64,000 nucleotides of DNA from assembly GCA_037200985.1 (NCBI GenBank), contig JBBCGJ010000001.1:2146756-2210755 (forward strand), read 5' to 3'. The notes under the pieces were generated by a model. The model was not told the origin of the DNA. It saw nothing but the letters and a program-made list of their open reading frames with translations, and did no database searches. Position 1 is the first letter of the stretch. Every line of letters begins with the position of its first letter. Made by a program: the position numbers and the translations under genes. This stretch comes from Rhizomicrobium sp. GTDB lineage: Bacteria > Pseudomonadota > Alphaproteobacteria > Micropepsales > Micropepsaceae. Of this stretch, positions 17,498-26,622 are shown piece after piece.

Positions 17498-18280
17498 TCA
17501 GGCCGTCGGCACCGTTCCGCCGTCGATGACATATTCCGTGCCCGTGATGGCGCCCGCCAGCGGCGACGCAAGAAACGCGATGAGATCGGCGACCTCTTTC
17601 GGCCTCGCGGGCCGCCCGAGCGGGATTCCGCCGAGGCTCTGCATAATGATCTTCTTGCCGCCTTCATAGTCGGTGCCCGCCTGCTGCGCGAGACGTTCGG
17701 CCAGCGCCACGGCCGCCTCGGTCTCCACCCAGCCGGGAGAGACCCGCACCACGCGAATTCCCTTCGGCGTCACCTCTTTCGAAAGGCTCTTGCTGTAGGT
17801 CGAAAGCGCGGCCTTCGCGGCGGCATAGGCGGTCGTCGATTCCGGCAGGGGAAGCTGGTGCTGAATCGACGTGACATGGATGACGACACCGGACCCCTGC
17901 GCGATCATCGAAGGAAGAAGCGCGCGGTCGAGGCGAACCGCCGGCATCAGGTTCTGGTTGAGTTCCTTCGCCCATTCGGAGTCGTCGAGCGCGGCGAAGC
18001 CGCCGGCCGGGGCGCTGGAGCCGCCCAGCACGTTCACGAGGATGTCGACGCCGCCGAGACGGGCGAGCGCGAACGCCGCCGCCGCCGCGCAGCCGTCCGC
18101 GGTCGTCAGATCGGCGGCCACGTACTGGACGCCGTCGCGCGCCTGGGACGGGACCGCGCGGGCCGTCGCGACGATCCGCGTGCCTGCGCCGTGCAGCGCC
18201 TCCACGACCGCCGCGCCGACGCCCTTGGTGCCGCCGGTGACGAGCGCGCGGCGGCCGGCAAGCTCCAGATCGAAGCTCAT
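17498..18280 (-). CDS. Short-chain dehydrogenase/reductase
   Basis: 260 residues with the Rossmann motif [18 protein letters not shown] at residues 12-29, NVLGG at about 88-92, a catalytic Ser in IHVTSIQHQ, the YAAAK tyrosine-lysine pair near 155, and a C-terminal [14 protein letters not shown]. These enzymes oxidise or reduce alcohol/keto groups with NAD(P). The start is set by a four-base ATGA overlap with the upstream NTF2-like gene, so the two are cotranscribed. They are divergent from a LysR regulator that probably controls them. Substrate unknown. Confidence 0.9.
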   Translation of the reverse strand: MSFDLELAGRRALVTGGTKGVGAAVVEALHGAGTRIVATARAVPSQARDGVQYVAADLTTADGCAAAAAFALARLGGVDILVNVLGGSSAPAGGFAALDDSEWAKELNQNLMPAVRLDRALLPSMIAQGSGVVIHVTSIQHQLPLPESTTAYAAAKAALSTYSKSLSKEVTPKGIRVVRVSPGWVETEAAVALAERLAQQAGTDYEGGKKIIMQSLGGIPLGRPARPKEVADLIAFLASPLAGAITGTEYVIDGGTVPTA

Positions 18281-18606
18281 GGGATGACCTCGAGACGGGC
18301 GATCTTGCCGCGCTCCAGCCGGAAGAAGTAGCGCAGGTCGGCCTTGCCGCCCGGAAAATTGCCTTCGAGATGGCAGGTCACGACGGTCGTCCCGTCGGCC
18401 TGCTCCTTGGCGAAGGGATCGCAGGTATAGGTGTATTTGGCCGAGGTCGCGGCCTTCCACTGCTTGATGGCCGCGACGCCGGAATAGGTGTGGCCCTCGT
18501 CCTTCACGACGGCGTCGTTCGTGAAGCATTGCCCGACGGCCTCGCTGTCGAAGCGGTCGGCCGCGAAATAAGCGGCGATGGGTTCGGGAAGGTTCAGATC
18601 GTCCAT
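18277..18606 (-). CDS. NTF2-like / SnoaL-type small protein
   Basis: 109 residues with the cone-shaped NTF2 fold pattern: an N-terminal helix pair ([20 protein letters not shown]), then [20 protein letters not shown], then strands ending [18 protein letters not shown]. Family members serve as isomerases, hydrolases or substrate-binding helpers. The overlap with the SDR stop codon suggests the two act on the same substrate. The ATG at 18606 is preferred, because the frame extends further into the divergent promoter region where no conserved sequence is seen. Confidence 0.82.
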   Translation of the reverse strand: MDDLNLPEPIAAYFAADRFDSEAVGQCFTNDAVVKDEGHTYSGVAAIKQWKAATSAKYTYTCDPFAKEQADGTTVVTCHLEGNFPGGKADLRYFFRLERGKIARLEVIP

Positions 18607-18706
18607 GTCCTTTGCTCTCCGTCGTTTCGACGGTAGAAGGATGGCGATTTCCCCGCATAAGATAATATCGTATAATTGAACTTCGTTATTTAGAGAATAA
18701 TATATA
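18607..18706. promoter_or_regulatory. AT-rich divergent promoter region between LysR gene and NTF2/SDR operon
   Basis: This 100-base gap is strikingly AT-rich in a GC-rich window, especially 18657-18709 (runs such as ATAAGATAATATCGTATAAT). LysR proteins usually bind such divergent intergenic regions at T-N11-A sites and repress themselves while controlling the neighbour. The exact operator is not assigned. Confidence 0.5.
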
Positions 18707-19669
18707 ATGCGCGGCTCCGAGTTCGCCGAATTGAGGGCTTTCGCCGCCATCGTGGAACGCTCGAGCTTCGCGCGCGCCGCCGAGCATCTCGGCTTCTCGG
18801 CCTCGGCCTTGAGCCAGACGATCCGCCAGCTCGAAACGCGGCTCGGCGTCGCGTTGCTGAACCGGACGACGCGCAGCGTCGCCCCCACGAAGCAGGGCGA
18901 GCGCCTCTACGAGCGCATCGCGCCGATCATCCGGGACATGGACGCCGCCGTCGGGGAGGCCATGTCCGCCGCCGGGCGGGTCGCGGGGACGTTGCGCATC
19001 AACGCGCCCGGCATGGCGGTGAAGAAGCTCATCGCGCCGCGGTTCGGGCGCTTTCATCGCATGCATCCGGATGTCGTGCTCGACGTCGCGGTCGACGACG
19101 GGCTCAGCGACATCGTGGCCGGCCATTTCGACGCCGGAATCCGCGTCGGCGAGCGGCTGGAGAAGGACATGATCGCCGTCCGCCTGACGCCCGACGTGCC
19201 GATCCTGATCGTCGCCTCTCCCGAATATCTGGAGCGCCATGGCGAGCCGAAGATCCCGGTCGACCTGCATCGCCACGCGGGCATCAACTGGCGCTTTCCC
19301 GGCAGCGACACGATCCACCGCTGGCGCTTCCGGAAGAAGGGCAAGGCGTCGGAAATCGCCGTCGAGGGCCCGCTGATCACGAACTCGCAGGAGCTCGCGC
19401 TGGCCGCCGCGCTGCAGGGTCTGGGCATCCTCTATGCCTATGACGACGACCAGGTCGACGACGCGATCGCCGCCGGCCGGCTGAAGCGCGTGCTCGCCGA
19501 CTGGTCGCCGCATCTGCTCGGGCTCTTTCTCTACTACCCCGACCGGCGCAACCAGTCGCCCGCCTTGCGGGCGTTCATCGACTGCCTGCTGGACAAGGAC
19601 CTCCGGCCGGGTCCCGCTTTCAAGGCGCGACGGGAAGCTTCGGCGGCGGCGCGTCGCGCTCCACGGTGA
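18707..19669 (+). CDS. LysR-family transcriptional regulator
   Basis: 320 residues. The winged helix-turn-helix spans residues 5-63: FAAIVERSSFARAAEHLGFS, SALSQTIRQLETRLGVALLN, RTTRSVAPTKQGERLYERI. The effector domain follows from about residue 93 (GTLRINAPGMAVKKLIAPRF) with the DAGIRVGERLEKDMIAVRL strand of the CrgA/YhjC-like subgroup. It is divergent from the NTF2/SDR operon, the standard arrangement for a local regulator. The last 50 bases overlap antisense with the end of the gene at 19620-20363. Confidence 0.92.
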   Translation: MRGSEFAELRAFAAIVERSSFARAAEHLGFSASALSQTIRQLETRLGVALLNRTTRSVAPTKQGERLYERIAPIIRDMDAAVGEAMSAAGRVAGTLRINAPGMAVKKLIAPRFGRFHRMHPDVVLDVAVDDGLSDIVAGHFDAGIRVGERLEKDMIAVRLTPDVPILIVASPEYLERHGEPKIPVDLHRHAGINWRFPGSDTIHRWRFRKKGKASEIAVEGPLITNSQELALAAALQGLGILYAYDDDQVDDAIAAGRLKRVLADWSPHLLGLFLYYPDRRNQSPALRAFIDCLLDKDLRPGPAFKARREASAAARRAPR

Positions 19670-20363
19670 CGCTCGTCGCGACCAGCGTGCCGGTGGCGTC
19701 GGGCGCCGCCGAGACGCTCACCGTCGCGCCGGGCAGGAGCTGCGCGGTGTTGCCGGCCTCGATCCCGATGATCGGCACGCCGCGCGCGAACTGGATCGCG
19801 GCGGCGCCGCTGCAGCCGTCCGGCGCCGCGCGGCCGGCGCATTCGCTTCCCGCCGCAACGGCCGCGCCGCGGAAGGCGACCGTCACGACGCCGCCGATGC
19901 CGCCGGGCGTCACCGACGTGACCGCGCCGTTGATCAGAAGCCGCATCGGGTTCGCGGGATCGATGGCGTATTCGCCCTCGCCCTGCCCGCGCATCTCGGG
20001 CGGATAGACGCGGATGCCCTGCGCGCGCAGCTTGCCGTCGGCGCCCTTGAGCGCCGCGGCGCCGACATAGCTTCCCGTCTGGAGATCGGCCAGCATCAGG
20101 GCGCGATTGTGGACGATGCGCGTCTCCACCGTCATGCCGAGCGTCACGGTCTTCTTGCCCGCCAGCGTCAGCGTGAGGAACGGCCCGTCGAACGCCGTCA
20201 GCGTGCCGCGATAGCGCTGCGCGGCGCCGCCGACAGAAGGCGCGGCCGCGGGCACCGCCGGAACGACGGGAACGGCCGGAACCGCCGGCGGATCCGCCTG
20301 CGCCGAGCCGAGAAAAAGAAGAGCGCCCGAAACGAGCGTGAAAAATCGGGCGCGCATCCGCAT
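19620..20363 (-). CDS. Secreted DUF5666-like beta-rich protein
   Basis: 247 residues with a signal peptide (residues 1-23, ending ALLFLGSAQA) and a Pro/Ala/Val spacer. An OB-like beta domain follows: RYRGTLTAFDGPFLTLTLAG, KTVTLGMTVETRIVHNRAL, DLQTGSYVGAAAL. This pattern resembles DUF5666 proteins. The C-terminal half has a two-cysteine segment (SECAGRAAPDGC) and another beta region. Probably periplasmic. Its 3' end overlaps the convergent LysR gene by 50 bases. It lies five bases downstream of the methyltransferase gene, so they are likely cotranscribed. Function unknown. Confidence 0.7.
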   Translation of the reverse strand: MRMRARFFTLVSGALLFLGSAQADPPAVPAVPVVPAVPAAAPSVGGAAQRYRGTLTAFDGPFLTLTLAGKKTVTLGMTVETRIVHNRALMLADLQTGSYVGAAALKGADGKLRAQGIRVYPPEMRGQGEGEYAIDPANPMRLLINGAVTSVTPGGIGGVVTVAFRGAAVAAGSECAGRAAPDGCSGAAAIQFARGVPIIGIEAGNTAQLLPGATVSVSAAPDATGTLVATSVTVERDAPPPKLPVAP

Positions 20364-20368
20364 CCTTG

Positions 20369-21127
20369 TCAGTGTCTCGGCTTGATGAATTTCAGGATGA
20401 ATTGGTCGGTATGATGGCGAATCGCGGGATCGAAGACGGGCTTGTCGCGCGGGTCCTTGGGGTTGCGCAGCACATTGCTCTCGCCCACGAACCCGAAGCC
20501 CGCCGCCTGGACCTCCTTCTTGACCGCTGCTTCGTCGATCCGGTGCAGCGTGTTGGTGTCGCGCAGGCCCGAGCCGTTCGCCGCCGCATGGTCGAGAATG
20601 ATAAAGACGCCGCCCGGCTTGAGCGCATTGAAGACGGCCTTGTTGACCAGGGCGAGATCGGCCGGCGCGTACATCGGATCGTGGAAGTCGTGATAGTTCT
20701 GCGCCGTCCACACGACGTCGAGCGATTCCGGCGCGGCGAGGCTGTTGATCGGCCCGTGCAGCACGCTGACATTGGGATAGGCGGCGAACTGCTTCTTGAT
20801 GTCGACGCCCGGGGAGCGCTTGGCGATGATCGGATCGAGCTCCGCCGGCACGAAGGCGTAGACCCAGCCCGTGTCGCCCACCACTTTCGCGAAGATGCGC
20901 GTGAAGTAGCCGCCACCGGGCGCCAGGTCCAATACGCGGCTGCCGGGCCTGATGCCGGCGAAGACGACCATCTCGCCGGGCTTGCGCTCGTCATCGACCT
21001 TTTTGTCGGCGTCGGGCCGGCCTGTATCGGCAATGGCGGCGGCGACAATGGCCGGCGTCCTCGCGAGCGCCGGCGCGGCGGCGAGCGTCGCCGCCACAAA
21101 AGCGGCGACCATCCATTGGCGCGACAT
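20369..21127 (-). CDS. Exported class I SAM-dependent methyltransferase-like protein
   Basis: 252 residues with an N-terminal signal peptide (WMVAAFVAATLAAAPALA, cleavage near residue 23) followed by a class I methyltransferase fold. Motif I reads RVLDLAPGGGYFTRIFAKVV, motif IV region DVVWTAQNYHDF, and post-motif ALKPGGVFIILDHAAANG. Proteins of this group occur widely in alphaproteobacteria and are predicted periplasmic, which is odd because SAM is cytosolic. The ATG at 21127 gives a clean signal peptide; the frame also extends 25 codons upstream. Substrate unknown. Confidence 0.85.
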   Translation of the reverse strand: MSRQWMVAAFVAATLAAAPALARTPAIVAAAIADTGRPDADKKVDDERKPGEMVVFAGIRPGSRVLDLAPGGGYFTRIFAKVVGDTGWVYAFVPAELDPIIAKRSPGVDIKKQFAAYPNVSVLHGPINSLAAPESLDVVWTAQNYHDFHDPMYAPADLALVNKAVFNALKPGGVFIILDHAAANGSGLRDTNTLHRIDEAAVKKEVQAAGFGFVGESNVLRNPKDPRDKPVFDPAIRHHTDQFILKFIKPRH

Positions 21128-21218
21128 GCGGTCCTCCCCGGTTGCGCGGCGCGACACTAGCCCGGCGGCGCGCGCGATGCACGGACCGCAAACGCGCTTC
21201 ACGCGGCGGTGATGTTTC

Positions 21219-23042
21219 TCACGTTCCGGTCAGGACGCCGCGCAGGAGCGCGCGATAGAGCCGTTCGGTCCAACCTTTCGGCGTCCGCAGTCCCATACGC
21301 TGTAACGCCTCCGACTCGTCCGGTGCCGGCGACAGGCCGGCCGCGGCGAAGCCCGCCAATTGGAGCGGCGTCGCATCCTTGAGGCGCTCGAGCGCCGGCA
21401 ACAGGCGCCGCTCGACCGGGGTGAAATCGCAGCCGAGCGGATAATCGGGCAAAAGGCCCCGCGCGCGCAGCGGCACCAGCGCCTGTTCGATGCGCCCCGG
21501 ATGGTTGTCGCGATGGGCGGCGGGGATTTCATACGCGCGCGCGATCTTGCCCACGTCCTTGGCCTGCCGAAGCAGTTCGTCCTGGAAGCGGGAATCCGCG
21601 ATGGAAAGCATCTGCGCCACGACGTCGGCGTCGCTGCGTCCGCGCAGGTCGGCGATGCCGTATTCGCTGACCACGATGTCGCGCAGATGGCGCGGGATCG
21701 TGGTGTGGCCATAGGACCAGCGGATGTTCGACTGCATCCGCCGCCCCTGTCCCCGCGTCGCGGGAACCGCGATGATCGAGCGGGCGCCTTCGAGCGCGAA
21801 GGCCTGGTCGACGAAATTGAACTGGCCGCCGACGCCGCTGACCACACGTCCGTCTTCCAGCGCATCGGAGATCACCGCGCCCAGGAGCGTCGCCATCATC
21901 GCGCTGTTGACGAAACGCGCCTTCACGCGCGCGGCGCGCTTGGCCGCCTCGTCGCCGTAGAGCGCGTTGGTAAAGGAGATGCGCGTCATCTGGATGCGCG
22001 CCAGATCGTCCGGCGCCATCTCGCGCAGGCGGCGATAGAAGCTGCCGGGTCCGACGAAGAACCCGCCATGCACCAGAACGCCGTCGACGGCGCGGCTGAC
22101 GATGCCGGCATCGATCAGCGCGAGGAAGCCGTCGACCAGCATCTCGCTGATGCCGTAGAGCCCCTGCGCGAAGGGCGTGCGCTGTTCGATTCCGAGCGCC
22201 GGCGCGCCGCCGGTGAGCCGGTCCACCGCCGCGGCGAACGCCTCCGTCTCGCGATGGCGCAGGATCATCGCCTGGACGGCGGCATCGCCCTCCTCGCCGA
22301 TGCCGATCTGCAGCGAGCCGCCGTCGGCCATCAGCCGCGCGATGTGGATGCCGCTGGCATATTCCGCCGTCGAGATCGGCTGTTTCGGCACGCCGAACAG
22401 CGGAAAATCGTTGCCTTCGAGGATGTGGTTGAACGTCTCGGCGGGAAGATCGCCGTCGCCCGGCATGAAGGGGAGTTCGGAATTGACCTGCCCCACCAGG
22501 AGGAATTTCGCGCGGCCCGCCTTGCGCGCGTCGAGCATGTCGAGCGTGAGGTCGGGATTGCAGCTCAGGCTGTAGCGTTCGCCCTTCCGCGCGACGAGCT
22601 GGGCGACGACGTTGACGCCGCGTGCCAGCAGATAGTCCGCGGCATGGGTATAGTTGGCCGAGATGTAATTGCGCTGCGCCGGGCCGTTGCTGAGCCAGCG
22701 TCCGGCCAGGAAGAAGAACTCGTCCACCCGGATATTGGGCGGCAGGTCGCCGCGATGCAGCGCCACGGCGTAGTCGAGCGGCGGATAGCCGCCCAGCAGA
22801 CGCTCCGAGATCGGCGCCATGAAACGGCGCTCGAGCTCGCTCTTGGGCGCCGGCGCCTCCAGCGTCAGCGCCGTGAAGATGTGCAAGTCGATCGCCGCAT
22901 CGCGCATCGCGCGCCGGAACAGTGCGTTGGCGACATGGTTTGCCTTGCCGAGGCCGAGCGGCAGGCCGAGCACGATCCTGCGGCCGACCATGGCGATAAT
23001 CGCCTCGGCGAGGACTTCCGGATCGGTGAACGTCTCGGGCAT
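21219..23042 (-). CDS. Acetyl-CoA hydrolase/transferase family protein (CoA-transferase)
   Basis: 607 residues. The N-terminal CoA-transferase domain includes IVLGLPLGLGKANHVANALF, and the C-terminal acetyl-CoA hydrolase/transferase domain includes SGVGGQFNFVDQAFALEGAR, SNIRWSYGHTTIPRHLRDIV and VSEYGIADLRGRSDADVV. Such enzymes move CoA between acetate and other acyl groups or hydrolyse acetyl-CoA. It is longer than the classic 430-500 residue form, with an extra N-terminal region and a C-terminal tail past residue 540. It is divergent from the phosphotransferase gene, with only 41 bases between them. Acyl specificity unknown. Confidence 0.85.
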   Translation of the reverse strand: MPETFTDPEVLAEAIIAMVGRRIVLGLPLGLGKANHVANALFRRAMRDAAIDLHIFTALTLEAPAPKSELERRFMAPISERLLGGYPPLDYAVALHRGDLPPNIRVDEFFFLAGRWLSNGPAQRNYISANYTHAADYLLARGVNVVAQLVARKGERYSLSCNPDLTLDMLDARKAGRAKFLLVGQVNSELPFMPGDGDLPAETFNHILEGNDFPLFGVPKQPISTAEYASGIHIARLMADGGSLQIGIGEEGDAAVQAMILRHRETEAFAAAVDRLTGGAPALGIEQRTPFAQGLYGISEMLVDGFLALIDAGIVSRAVDGVLVHGGFFVGPGSFYRRLREMAPDDLARIQMTRISFTNALYGDEAAKRAARVKARFVNSAMMATLLGAVISDALEDGRVVSGVGGQFNFVDQAFALEGARSIIAVPATRGQGRRMQSNIRWSYGHTTIPRHLRDIVVSEYGIADLRGRSDADVVAQMLSIADSRFQDELLRQAKDVGKIARAYEIPAAHRDNHPGRIEQALVPLRARGLLPDYPLGCDFTPVERRLLPALERLKDATPLQLAGFAAAGLSPAPDESEALQRMGLRTPKGWTERLYRALLRGVLTGT

Positions 23043-23083
23043 GCATATCTAGGTGCGGGGCGAGCGAACGGTTATAAAAGGTT

Positions 23084-24109
23084 ATGACGCCAAGGGAACA
23101 GGCCGAGGAGTTGCGCGGGGTCGGCGAGGCGCTGGCCGGGATGGGCCTTGTCGCCGACGGCGAACACTTCGCCCTGACGCGGCTTGCCGGCGGCGTCTCT
23201 TGCGACATCTGGCGCGTCGACGCGGAAGGCCGGCCGCCCGTGGTTGTAAAACGGGCGCTGGAGAAGCTCAACGTCGCGGCGGATTGGCGGGCGCCGCCGG
23301 AGCGCTCCGGAACCGAGGTCGCCTGGATCCGGCTGGTCTCCACCGTCGATCCGCGCTGGGTACCGAAGATCCTCGGCGAAGACCGCGCGCGACACATGTT
23401 CGCGATGCAATTCCTGCCGCCGCAGGCTTATCCCGTCTGGAAGAATGAATTGGCGGCGGGCCGCATCGACACCAGCTTCGCGGCCACGGCTGGAGCCGCG
23501 CTGGCGCGCATCCACGGCGCGACGGCGGGCCGGGCCGATATCGCGGATGCTTTCGCCCATGGCGCGCAATTCGAGGCGTTGCGGCTGGAGCCCTATCTGC
23601 TGTTTACGGGTGAGCGGCATCCGCCTCTGGCGACGGCGATCCGCGACGAGGCGGGGCGCCTCGCAGCGGCGCGCATCGCGCTGATGCAGGGCGACATCTC
23701 GCCCAAGAACATCCTGTGCGGTCCGGACGGCCCGGTGTTCCTGGACGCGGAGACCGCGTGCTTCGGCGACCCGGCCTTCGACCTCGCCTTCTGCCTGAAC
23801 CATTTCCTGCTGAAAGCAGTATGGCACCCCGAGTGGTCCGCGCAATATGCACAGGCCTTCGCGGCGATGAAGACCGCTTATCTTGCGGGCGCGACCTGGG
23901 AGAAGGCGCACGACATCGACCGCCGAACGGCGCGGCTGCTGCCGATTCTGTTCCTCGCCCGCGTCGACGGGAAGTCGCCGGTGGAATACCTGACCGCGGA
24001 CGCCGACAAGTCCTTCGTCCGCGCCTGCGCAATGCAGATGATCGTCGAGCCGCCGCTCGATCTGGACATGCTGGCGCAGGCGTATTTTCCGCTCGCGGCG
24101 CAGCGCTAG
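23084..24109 (+). CDS. Phosphotransferase (aminoglycoside phosphotransferase/choline kinase-like fold)
   Basis: 341 residues of the APH kinase-like family. A glycine-rich nucleotide loop LAGGVSCDIWRVDAEGRPPV leads to VVKRALEKL with the catalytic Lys. The catalytic loop is LMQGDISPKNILCG (HxDxxxxN with His replaced by Gln), and FLDAETACFGDPAFDLAFCL carries the metal-binding Asp. The frame is complete. The usual substrate is a small-molecule hydroxyl such as choline, homoserine or an aminoglycoside; nothing points to resistance. The Gln-for-His change in the HGD motif is noted as a mild oddity. Confidence 0.85.
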   Translation: MTPREQAEELRGVGEALAGMGLVADGEHFALTRLAGGVSCDIWRVDAEGRPPVVVKRALEKLNVAADWRAPPERSGTEVAWIRLVSTVDPRWVPKILGEDRARHMFAMQFLPPQAYPVWKNELAAGRIDTSFAATAGAALARIHGATAGRADIADAFAHGAQFEALRLEPYLLFTGERHPPLATAIRDEAGRLAAARIALMQGDISPKNILCGPDGPVFLDAETACFGDPAFDLAFCLNHFLLKAVWHPEWSAQYAQAFAAMKTAYLAGATWEKAHDIDRRTARLLPILFLARVDGKSPVEYLTADADKSFVRACAMQMIVEPPLDLDMLAQAYFPLAAQR

Positions 24110-24113
24110 ATTT

Positions 24114-24261
24114 CCTCCCCCGCGTTTGCGGGGGAGGTGGCACGCCGTAGCGGAGCGGAGGCGTGACGGAGGGAGCCCGCCGCCCCGCGCAGGCCCCCTC
24201 GCGCGCACGCTGTCGCTACGCGCCGCTGCGCTCGGCACCTCCCCCGCAAACGCGGGGGAGG
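24114..24261. repeat. Intergenic element with 24-bp inverted termini, each a hairpin
   Basis: CCTCCCCCGC-GTTT-GCGGGGGAGG (24114-24137) and its exact reverse complement (24238-24261) bracket about 100 bases of GC-rich sequence containing GGCGTGACGGAGGGAGC. It fills the gap between convergent genes. This sort of CCTCCCCCGC element is common between genes in alphaproteobacteria; it may also terminate both transcripts. Confidence 0.75.
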
Positions 24262-24265
24262 AAAG

Positions 24266-24829
24266 CTATTTCACCGGCTCCAGGTAGCGCGTCTTGTCTT
24301 CCGCTTTCGCCGGCTGGATCGCGACATCGGCCGGCGTGCCGAGCGGGCGCGTCCAGGCGGCGAATTCCAGCGCGATGCCGTCGGGATCGTAGAAATAGAT
24401 CGAGCGCACGAAGGTCGTAGGCGTGCGCTCCAGGCTCGCCTGCATCGGCGAATCGTCGTGGTTGATCACCCGGCTCGCCTTGATGCCCTTGGCGAGGAGC
24501 TTCTCGTAATATTCGTCGATCCGCTCCGCCGGCACATTGATCGCGACATGGTTCATCGATCCGTGTGCGGACGGTCCGGGGATGACGCCCCGCGCGGCCG
24601 AGGCGATTCCGGGCGCGGCGTCCGGCGCGTGCGGGAACCAGAAGAAGGCGAGGCTGTCGCCATTGCCGAGGTCGAAGAAGAAATGCTGGCCCATGCCGTT
24701 CGGCAGCTCGATGGTCTTGACGAGCGGCATACCGAGCACATTCGCATAGAAATCGACGGTGCGCGCCATGTCCTTGCACACCAGCGCCAGATGGTTGACG
24801 CCCTGAAGATCGAACTCCCTGTTGCCCAT
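24266..24829 (-). CDS. VOC-family (glyoxalase/dioxygenase-fold) protein
   Basis: 187 residues with two paired beta-alpha-beta-beta-beta modules: VNHLALVCKDMARTVDFYAN (residues 9-28) and MNHVAINVPAERIDEYYEKL (near 93). Metal-ligand candidates are His11, the HFFFDL region and Glu in DPDGIALEFAAW. Members include glyoxalase I, ring-cleaving dioxygenases and fosfomycin-type enzymes; substrate not assignable. The start at 24829 is preferred over the upstream in-frame start because a GGGAG ribosome site lies just before it and the fold begins there. Confidence 0.85.
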   Translation of the reverse strand: MGNREFDLQGVNHLALVCKDMARTVDFYANVLGMPLVKTIELPNGMGQHFFFDLGNGDSLAFFWFPHAPDAAPGIASAARGVIPGPSAHGSMNHVAINVPAERIDEYYEKLLAKGIKASRVINHDDSPMQASLERTPTTFVRSIYFYDPDGIALEFAAWTRPLGTPADVAIQPAKAEDKTRYLEPVK

Positions 24830-24980
24830 GACGCGCTCCCTCTTCCCAGGCCGAAGCCTATCAGAAACGGACGCGGACGACGAACGCAAGCCGCCGGCTC
24901 CAGGAACGTCGCCGCGAATGTTAGAGGTTGAGCCCGCAGCCCCGCTGCGTTAGTTCTGGCCCGCCCGGGGGAGTTGGTAG

Positions 24981-26618
24981 ATGGCCGAAACGCGCCGCAC
25001 GCGCATGGGACTGGTGCTGGCTGCATCGTCCGCCGGCACCGTGTTCGAGTGGTACGACTTCTTCATCTTCGGCTCGCTGCTGTCGATCGTCAGCCGGCAT
25101 TTCTTCGCCGGCGCGGGCGAGACCAAGGGCTATATCTTCGCGCTCCTGACCTTCGCGGTCGGTTTCGCGGTGCGCCCGTTCGGCGGCCTGGTGTTCGGCT
25201 ATTTCGGCGACCGGACGGGACGCAAGCGCACCTTCCTCTTCACCATCGTCATCATGGGCCTTGCGACTTTCGCCATCGGGCTTCTGCCCGACACCGCGGC
25301 GATCGGCGGGCTGGCGCCCTATCTGCTGATCGCGCTGCGCGTGCTGCAGGGCTTTGCGGTCGGCGGCGAATATGGCGGCGCGGCGGTCTATGTCGCCGAG
25401 CATGCGACACGCGAGCGGCGCGGCGCCGCGACCGGCTGGATTCAGGTCGCGGCGACGGTCGGCCTGTTCCTGGCGCTTTGCGTCATCCTCATCTTGCGCA
25501 GCACCATGGGCGAGGATGCCTTCGCCGCCTGGGGCTGGCGCGTGCCGTTCCTACTGTCGGCGATCCTGCTCGCGATCTCGATCTGGATTCGCCTCAAACT
25601 CGACGAATCGCCGGCCTTCCGTGCTTTGAAAGAGTCGGGCGCCACCTCGCGCGCGCCGCTCTCGGAAACCTTCTTGCGCTGGCGCAATCTGCGCATCGTG
25701 CTCGTCGTGCTGATCGGTTTGCTGATGGGCCAGGGCGCCGTCTGGTACACGGCGCAGTTCTACACCCAGTTCTTCCTGGAGCGCGTGCTGAAGGTCGAGC
25801 CGCGCCTGGTGAACCTTCTGATTCTCAGCGTGACGGTGGCGAGCGCGCTGCTGCACATCTTCTTCGCGCGACTGTCCGACCGGGTCGGGCGCAAGCCGGT
25901 CATGCTGGGCGGCCTTCTGCTCGCGGCGGTCTCCTTCGTGCCGGGCTTCCAGCTCCTGGCCGGCGCGGTCAATCCGGGCCTGACCGAGGCCATCGCCAAG
26001 GCGCCGGCGACGGTGTTCGCAGCGCCCGGCGACTGCTCCTTCCAGTTCGACCTCATCGGCAAGTCGAAATTCTCCAGCTCCTGCGACATCGCCAAAAGCA
26101 CGCTCGCCAATCTCGGCGTGCCCTATCGCAACGAGGCGACCCCGCCGGGCGAGCTGGCGCGCATCCGTATCGGCACCGTGACGCTCTCCAGCATCGACGG
26201 AACGGTGCTGGCGAGAACCGCGCTCGCCACCGCGCAGAAGAATTTCGCCGCCGAGGTGAAAGCGACGCTGACCGCGGCGGGCTATCCGGCGGCCGCGGAT
26301 CCGCGCCGGGTCGATTTTCCGCTGGCGTTCGGCCTGCTGCTGGTTTTCGTGATCGCGGCGGCCGCGCTCTATGGGCCGCAGGCGGCGACGCTGGTCGAGC
26401 TGTTCCCGACGCGCATCCGCTATTCGGCGCTGTCGCTGCCCTATCACCTGGGGGTGGGCTGGTTCGGCGGCTTCCTGCCGCCCATCGCCTTCGCCATCGT
26501 GGCGGCGACGGGCAATCTCTATGCCGGGCTGTGGTATCCGGTGAGCATCGCCGCGATCGGCTTCGTCGTGACGCTGCTGTTCCTGCCGGAGACCAAGGGG
26601 CGGGATATCACGGGATAG
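24981..26618 (+). CDS. MFS transporter, metabolite:proton symporter (MHS) type
   Basis: 545 residues, twelve predicted membrane helices. MHS marks are GTVFEWYDFFIFGSL in helix 1, FGYFGDRTGRKR in the first cytosolic loop, RVLQGFAVGGEYGGA in helix 4, ARLSDRVGRKPVML before helix 8, and ELFPTRIRYSALSLPYHLG. It imports an organic acid or osmolyte with protons. The unusual part is an insertion of about 100 residues (about 325-430) after helix 8, containing two cysteines (GDCSFQF and SSSCDIAK) that could form a disulphide in a periplasmic domain. Substrate unknown. A GGGGGAG ribosome site precedes the ATG. Confidence 0.88.
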   Translation: MAETRRTRMGLVLAASSAGTVFEWYDFFIFGSLLSIVSRHFFAGAGETKGYIFALLTFAVGFAVRPFGGLVFGYFGDRTGRKRTFLFTIVIMGLATFAIGLLPDTAAIGGLAPYLLIALRVLQGFAVGGEYGGAAVYVAEHATRERRGAATGWIQVAATVGLFLALCVILILRSTMGEDAFAAWGWRVPFLLSAILLAISIWIRLKLDESPAFRALKESGATSRAPLSETFLRWRNLRIVLVVLIGLLMGQGAVWYTAQFYTQFFLERVLKVEPRLVNLLILSVTVASALLHIFFARLSDRVGRKPVMLGGLLLAAVSFVPGFQLLAGAVNPGLTEAIAKAPATVFAAPGDCSFQFDLIGKSKFSSSCDIAKSTLANLGVPYRNEATPPGELARIRIGTVTLSSIDGTVLARTALATAQKNFAAEVKATLTAAGYPAAADPRRVDFPLAFGLLLVFVIAAAALYGPQAATLVELFPTRIRYSALSLPYHLGVGWFGGFLPPIAFAIVAATGNLYAGLWYPVSIAAIGFVVTLLFLPETKGRDITG

Positions 26619-26622
26619 TCGC

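Noticed and set aside
18657..18709. AT-rich island as a possible replication origin
   Set aside because: Only about 50 bases, no DnaA-box cluster seen, and a divergent LysR promoter explains it.
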